A DNA stretch of 64,000 nt from Clostridium celatum DSM 1785 (GTDB lineage Bacteria > Bacillota > Clostridia > Clostridiales > Clostridiaceae): assembly GCF_000320405.1 (NCBI RefSeq), contig NZ_KB291618.1:1-64000 (forward strand), given 5' to 3'. Below the pieces are notes generated by a model. The model did no database searches. It worked only from the letters and a program-made list of their open reading frames with translations, and was not told where the DNA came from. Made by a program: the position numbers and the translations under genes. Below, in pieces: positions 61,396 to 64,000 of the stretch (its first letter is position 1; each line of letters begins with the position of its first letter).

Positions 61396-62730
61396 TTATA
61401 TTCCTAAAAATATTTTAGCAAAGCCAAAATATACTATTAATGCAAAAGCATCTACTATTGTTGTAATAAGAGGGCTTGCCATTATTGCCGGATCTAAATT
61501 TAATTTTTTTGATATTATAGGTAAAATTCCCCCTACAACCTTAGCTAATACAACAGTAAAAAATAAACTTATACATACTGTAAATGAAATCATAATATCT
61601 GCACTAGTAAAGATATATAATCTCAGGAAATTTACCACTGCCAAAACTGTTGCTACTACTATACTTACTCTAAATTCTTTAAATATTACTTTAAAAAAGT
61701 CTTTTGTAGTTATTTCACCTAATGCTAGTCCTCTTATAATTAATGTTGATGATTGAGACCCTGAATTACCACCAGTATCCATTAGCATAGGTATAAATGA
61801 TGCCAATATAACTACTGATTGTAGAACTTCTTCAAAACCTTGAATTATTGCTCCAGTAAATGTTGCTGATATCATTAATACAAGCAACCATATTATTCTA
61901 TTTTTTGCTAACTTTAAAATTGGTGTTTTTAAGTATGGCTCTTCATTTGGCTCTATCCCAGCCATTTTTTGAAAATCCTCAGTATTTTCTTGTTCAATAA
62001 TATCTACAATATCATCTACAGTTATAATTCCAACTAATCTATTTTCATTGTCTACTACAGGCATAGATAATAAATCATATGTTTTGAACAAGGCTGCTAC
62101 CTTTTCTTGATCTTCCGATGTTTTAACAGAAACTATATTTGTGTCCATCACCTGCGAAACTAACATTTCTTCATTACTTAAAATTAAATCTTTTAAGGAT
62201 ATAACCCCTTTTAATACTCTTTCTTTATTTATTATAAAACAGTTATCTAACGACTCTTTATTTATACCTATTTTTCTAGTATGATTTATAGCTTCTTTTA
62301 TAGTCATCTGCTCCTTAAAATCTACAAACTCTATAGTCATAATAGCTCCGGCAGAATCCTCTTTGTACTTTAAAAATTGATTTATTAACTGTCTTTTTTC
62401 TAATGAAGTATTTAAAATTACTTTTCCTACTATATTAGCTGGTAATTCTTCTATTATATCTACTGTATCATCTAAGAATAAATTTTCAATTATATCTTTT
62501 AATTCATTATCTGTAATTAATTCTATAATCTTTTGCTGTGATTTTTTATCTAAATATGAAAACACTTCTACAGAAGTATCTTTAGTTAAAAGTCTAAAAA
62601 CTACTAGCAAAGATTTATCATCTAATAATTCCATACTTTTTGCTATATCTACAGGATTCATTTTTTGCAGTTCTTGACTTAATTGCCCCATATTTTTGTA
62701 CTCAATAATTTTTAATAATTCTTTTGTCAT
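61396..62730 (-). CDS. mgtE: Magnesium transporter MgtE
   Basis: A 444-residue MgtE. An N-terminal superhelical domain (about 5-125, with IDIAKSM and IIEELPANIVGKV patterns) is followed by a CBS pair (about 135-255, including DTNIVSVKTSEDQEKVAALF and MPVVDNENRLVGIITVDDI) that senses cytosolic Mg2+. Five membrane helices follow (about 285-444) with the pore signature MDTGGNSGSQSSTLIIRGLA. It forms a Mg2+ channel closed by high internal Mg2+. GGAGG precedes the ATG. A 26-codon frame lies upstream in the leader; no M-box riboswitch was recognised. Confidence 0.95.
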   Translation of the reverse strand: MTKELLKIIEYKNMGQLSQELQKMNPVDIAKSMELLDDKSLLVVFRLLTKDTSVEVFSYLDKKSQQKIIELITDNELKDIIENLFLDDTVDIIEELPANIVGKVILNTSLEKRQLINQFLKYKEDSAGAIMTIEFVDFKEQMTIKEAINHTRKIGINKESLDNCFIINKERVLKGVISLKDLILSNEEMLVSQVMDTNIVSVKTSEDQEKVAALFKTYDLLSMPVVDNENRLVGIITVDDIVDIIEQENTEDFQKMAGIEPNEEPYLKTPILKLAKNRIIWLLVLMISATFTGAIIQGFEEVLQSVVILASFIPMLMDTGGNSGSQSSTLIIRGLALGEITTKDFFKVIFKEFRVSIVVATVLAVVNFLRLYIFTSADIMISFTVCISLFFTVVLAKVVGGILPIISKKLNLDPAIMASPLITTIVDAFALIVYFGFAKIFLGI

Positions 62731-62788
62731 AATTGCCTCCTTATAAAGCTCATATATAACAAAATTACATAATAAAAACTAACGATAA

Positions 62789-62869
62789 TTAACCAATCTC
62801 TGCTATATATGAACTACTTAACCTATTTAATTTATCTATTTTTTTAATTCCTAAGGGTATATCGTCCAT
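62789..62869 (-). CDS. 26-codon upstream ORF in the mgtE leader
   Basis: ATG at 62867-62869 follows TTAGGAGAGTGATTAT, a strong ribosome binding site. The peptide begins MDDIPLGIKKIDKLNRLSS and ends YIAEIG. It stops 58 bases before the mgtE ATG and is the only well-formed frame between the promoter-like TATAAT and mgtE. The acidic-acidic-x-proline N-terminus recalls MgtL-type leader peptides, whose translation responds to Mg2+. It may be a regulatory leader peptide; this is an inference. Confidence 0.5.
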   Translation of the reverse strand: MDDIPLGIKKIDKLNRLSSSYIAEIG

Positions 62870-62901
62870 ATAATCACTCTCCTAAAATAATCTACTTTCA
62901 A

Positions 62902-62907
62902 ATTATA
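62902..62907 (-). promoter_or_regulatory. Likely -10 of the mgtE transcript
   Basis: TATAAT on the minus strand at 62902-62907, about 30 bases before the upstream ORF. The -35 region is weak. Confidence 0.4.
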
Positions 62908-62947
62908 TAAAACAATTATGGAGAGATTATGAGTTTTTATATTAAAC

Positions 62948-62991
62948 CAAAAAAAATGATAAGACCTATGCACTTTCATAAGCCTTACCAT
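62948..62991 (-). terminator. Strong terminator between GH32 gene and mgtE leader
   Basis: A 15-bp stem ATGGTAAGGCTTATG/CATAGGTCTTATCAT (62977-62991 and 62956-62970, with G-T pairs) followed by eight T on the minus strand. It lies about 180 bases past the GH32 stop. Confidence 0.85.
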
Positions 62992-63172
62992 CTCTTTTAC
63001 TTAACTAATATATACTATTCATTTTTGTTGAAAATGATACTGATTTCCCAAATGCTAAACTCCTATTGGTGGTAAAAGTTTAAAACAATTAGAATCCCTT
63101 TATTTTCATTATATATATTAAATTAGTATTATCAATATTTATTTTATGAATATTGATTTTATGAATACTTTT

Positions 63173-64000
63173 TTACAAATTCCACTTTTCTATTAAAGCA
63201 GTTCCTGTTCCTTCAAGCTTTAGGCACTTATCTATTGAATCATTATAAATTCTAGTAGTAAATACCTCTTCTCCATCATTTAGGAATATCTCTAAAATAG
63301 AATTATCAGAGAATATTTTTAAAGAATCTATAGAATTAATTTCCACAGCTCTCATAGCTCTTCCATAACCTGATTTTCCAAGTTCTAATTTGAATACTCC
63401 ATCTTTAAATGAAAGTACACAATCTTCTCTTAATGAAACTCTAAAGTCATTACAATTCTTTAAATCAATATTTAACTCAAAAGTATTGTTTTCGAATATT
63501 TCTAAAGTTTTTCCTTCTTCTAAAGAAACTTCAGCCTTGTAAGCTTCACCTTTTCTTAAAGTTTCTAATTCAATAACTGGTACTTGATATATTTTATCAT
63601 TTTTTAAAATTAATTCTCTTGGAATAGTTAATGCATGTTGCCAAAAGTTATCTATAGTTGGATTCCTATGTATAACTGCATCTGGAACTCCCATCCATCC
63701 TATCATTATTCTTCTATTCTTGCTATCTTCAAATGTTTGTGGTGCATAGAAATCAAATCCTCTATCTATCTCAATGAAGTCTCCAAGTTCTAAATGCTTT
63801 TTACCCTCGTCAAAGTTTCCAACAGCATATCCACTTTGATATACATTATTATACTTATAACCTTCTGCATCTATTCCTTGTGGTGAAAACATAAATACAT
63901 CTTTACCTTCTAGTTTAAATGTATCTGGACATTCCCACATATATCCCATATCATCTCTTTCGCCTGCTGGTATTGAATTAAACTCCCAATTATAAAGGTC
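63173..64000 (-). CDS. Sucrose-6-phosphate hydrolase (GH32), 5' part outside window
   Basis: At least 276 residues of a GH32 beta-fructosidase. The frame is open to the window edge, so the N-terminus with the catalytic NDPNG motif is missing. The visible part has the acid/base Glu in GYMWECPDTFKL, the substrate motif FDFYAPQTFEDSKNRRIMIG and WMGVPD, then the C-terminal beta-sandwich ending SILEIFLNDGEEVFTTRIYN. Family role is cleavage of sucrose-6-phosphate imported by a PTS. No sugar transporter is visible in the window. Confidence 0.93.
   Translation of the reverse strand, partial: DLYNWEFNSIPAGERDDMGYMWECPDTFKLEGKDVFMFSPQGIDAEGYKYNNVYQSGYAVGNFDEGKKHLELGDFIEIDRGFDFYAPQTFEDSKNRRIMIGWMGVPDAVIHRNPTIDNFWQHALTIPRELILKNDKIYQVPVIELETLRKGEAYKAEVSLEEGKTLEIFENNTFELNIDLKNCNDFRVSLREDCVLSFKDGVFKLELGKSGYGRAMRAVEINSIDSLKIFSDNSILEIFLNDGEEVFTTRIYNDSIDKCLKLEGTGTALIEKWNL

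Noticed and set aside
62731-63172. M-box (ykoK) riboswitch upstream of mgtE
   Set aside because: The conserved M-box core sequences were not recognisable; only a terminator hairpin and a short ORF are evident.

Overview
The window is AT-rich Clostridium-type DNA (Bacillota). The evidence is strong GGAGG ribosome binding sites, TTG and GTG starts, poly-T terminators, LytTR and OmpR two-component systems, and an ssrA (tmRNA) gene encoding the tag AEDNFALAA. I cannot fix the species from sequence alone.

Layout. (1) 1-7.9 kb, left flank: the 5' part of a large propeller-type sensor kinase that stops just after its H-box, an AgrC/AgrA-like two-component pair, a flavodoxin/ferredoxin (EFR1-type) protein, an HxlR regulator, and an ATPase plus STAS-like pair. 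(2) About 8.0-46.9 kb, a near-complete siphovirus-type prophage transcribed almost wholly leftward. Read right to left it has an XRE repressor and ImmA/IrrE protease, early regulators, a replication block (DUF2800 nuclease, DUF2815, DNA polymerase A, VapE helicase, VRR-NUC, SNF2 helicase), a lone MazF-like toxin, a late sigma-like regulator, HNH nuclease, a probable cos region, a ParB-methyltransferase fusion, HK97-type packaging, head and tail genes, holin and amidase, and two tandem large serine recombinases at the left end. (3) About 47-56 kb, a restriction island: a membrane protease, type I hsdM-hsdS-hsdR, and an orphan methyltransferase-specificity fusion, followed by an apparent 3' scrap of an RlmD-type rRNA methyltransferase gene. 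(4) 56-58.1 kb, an overlapping operon of four unrecognised genes beside ssrA. (5) 58.4-64 kb, right flank: ssrA, a candidate small RNA, an OmpR/HK pair, mgtE with a short upstream ORF, and a GH32 sucrose-6-phosphate hydrolase cut by the window edge.

The prophage carries four cassettes that interrupt the structural or late gene order, each with some transcription signals of its own: a three-gene zinc-ribbon/membrane cassette in the tail operon; a two-gene cassette between portal and terminase; an amidoligase plus gamma-glutamylcyclotransferase pair; and an AbiF (Abi_2, HEPN) gene flanked by two copies of a structured RNA. The AbiF locus is the most striking. The two RNA copies share GATCC, AAGCCTAT and GCGTAACA, and their main stem covaries. 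The upstream copy starts at a promoter and ends in a terminator-like hairpin directly before the abiF ribosome binding site, resembling an RNA-antitoxin/toxin arrangement.

Two single-base homopolymer frameshifts (SNF2 helicase and the start of hsdR) may be real lesions or sequencing errors. Start codons were moved from the longest open frame wherever a Shine-Dalgarno sequence clearly favoured an internal start.
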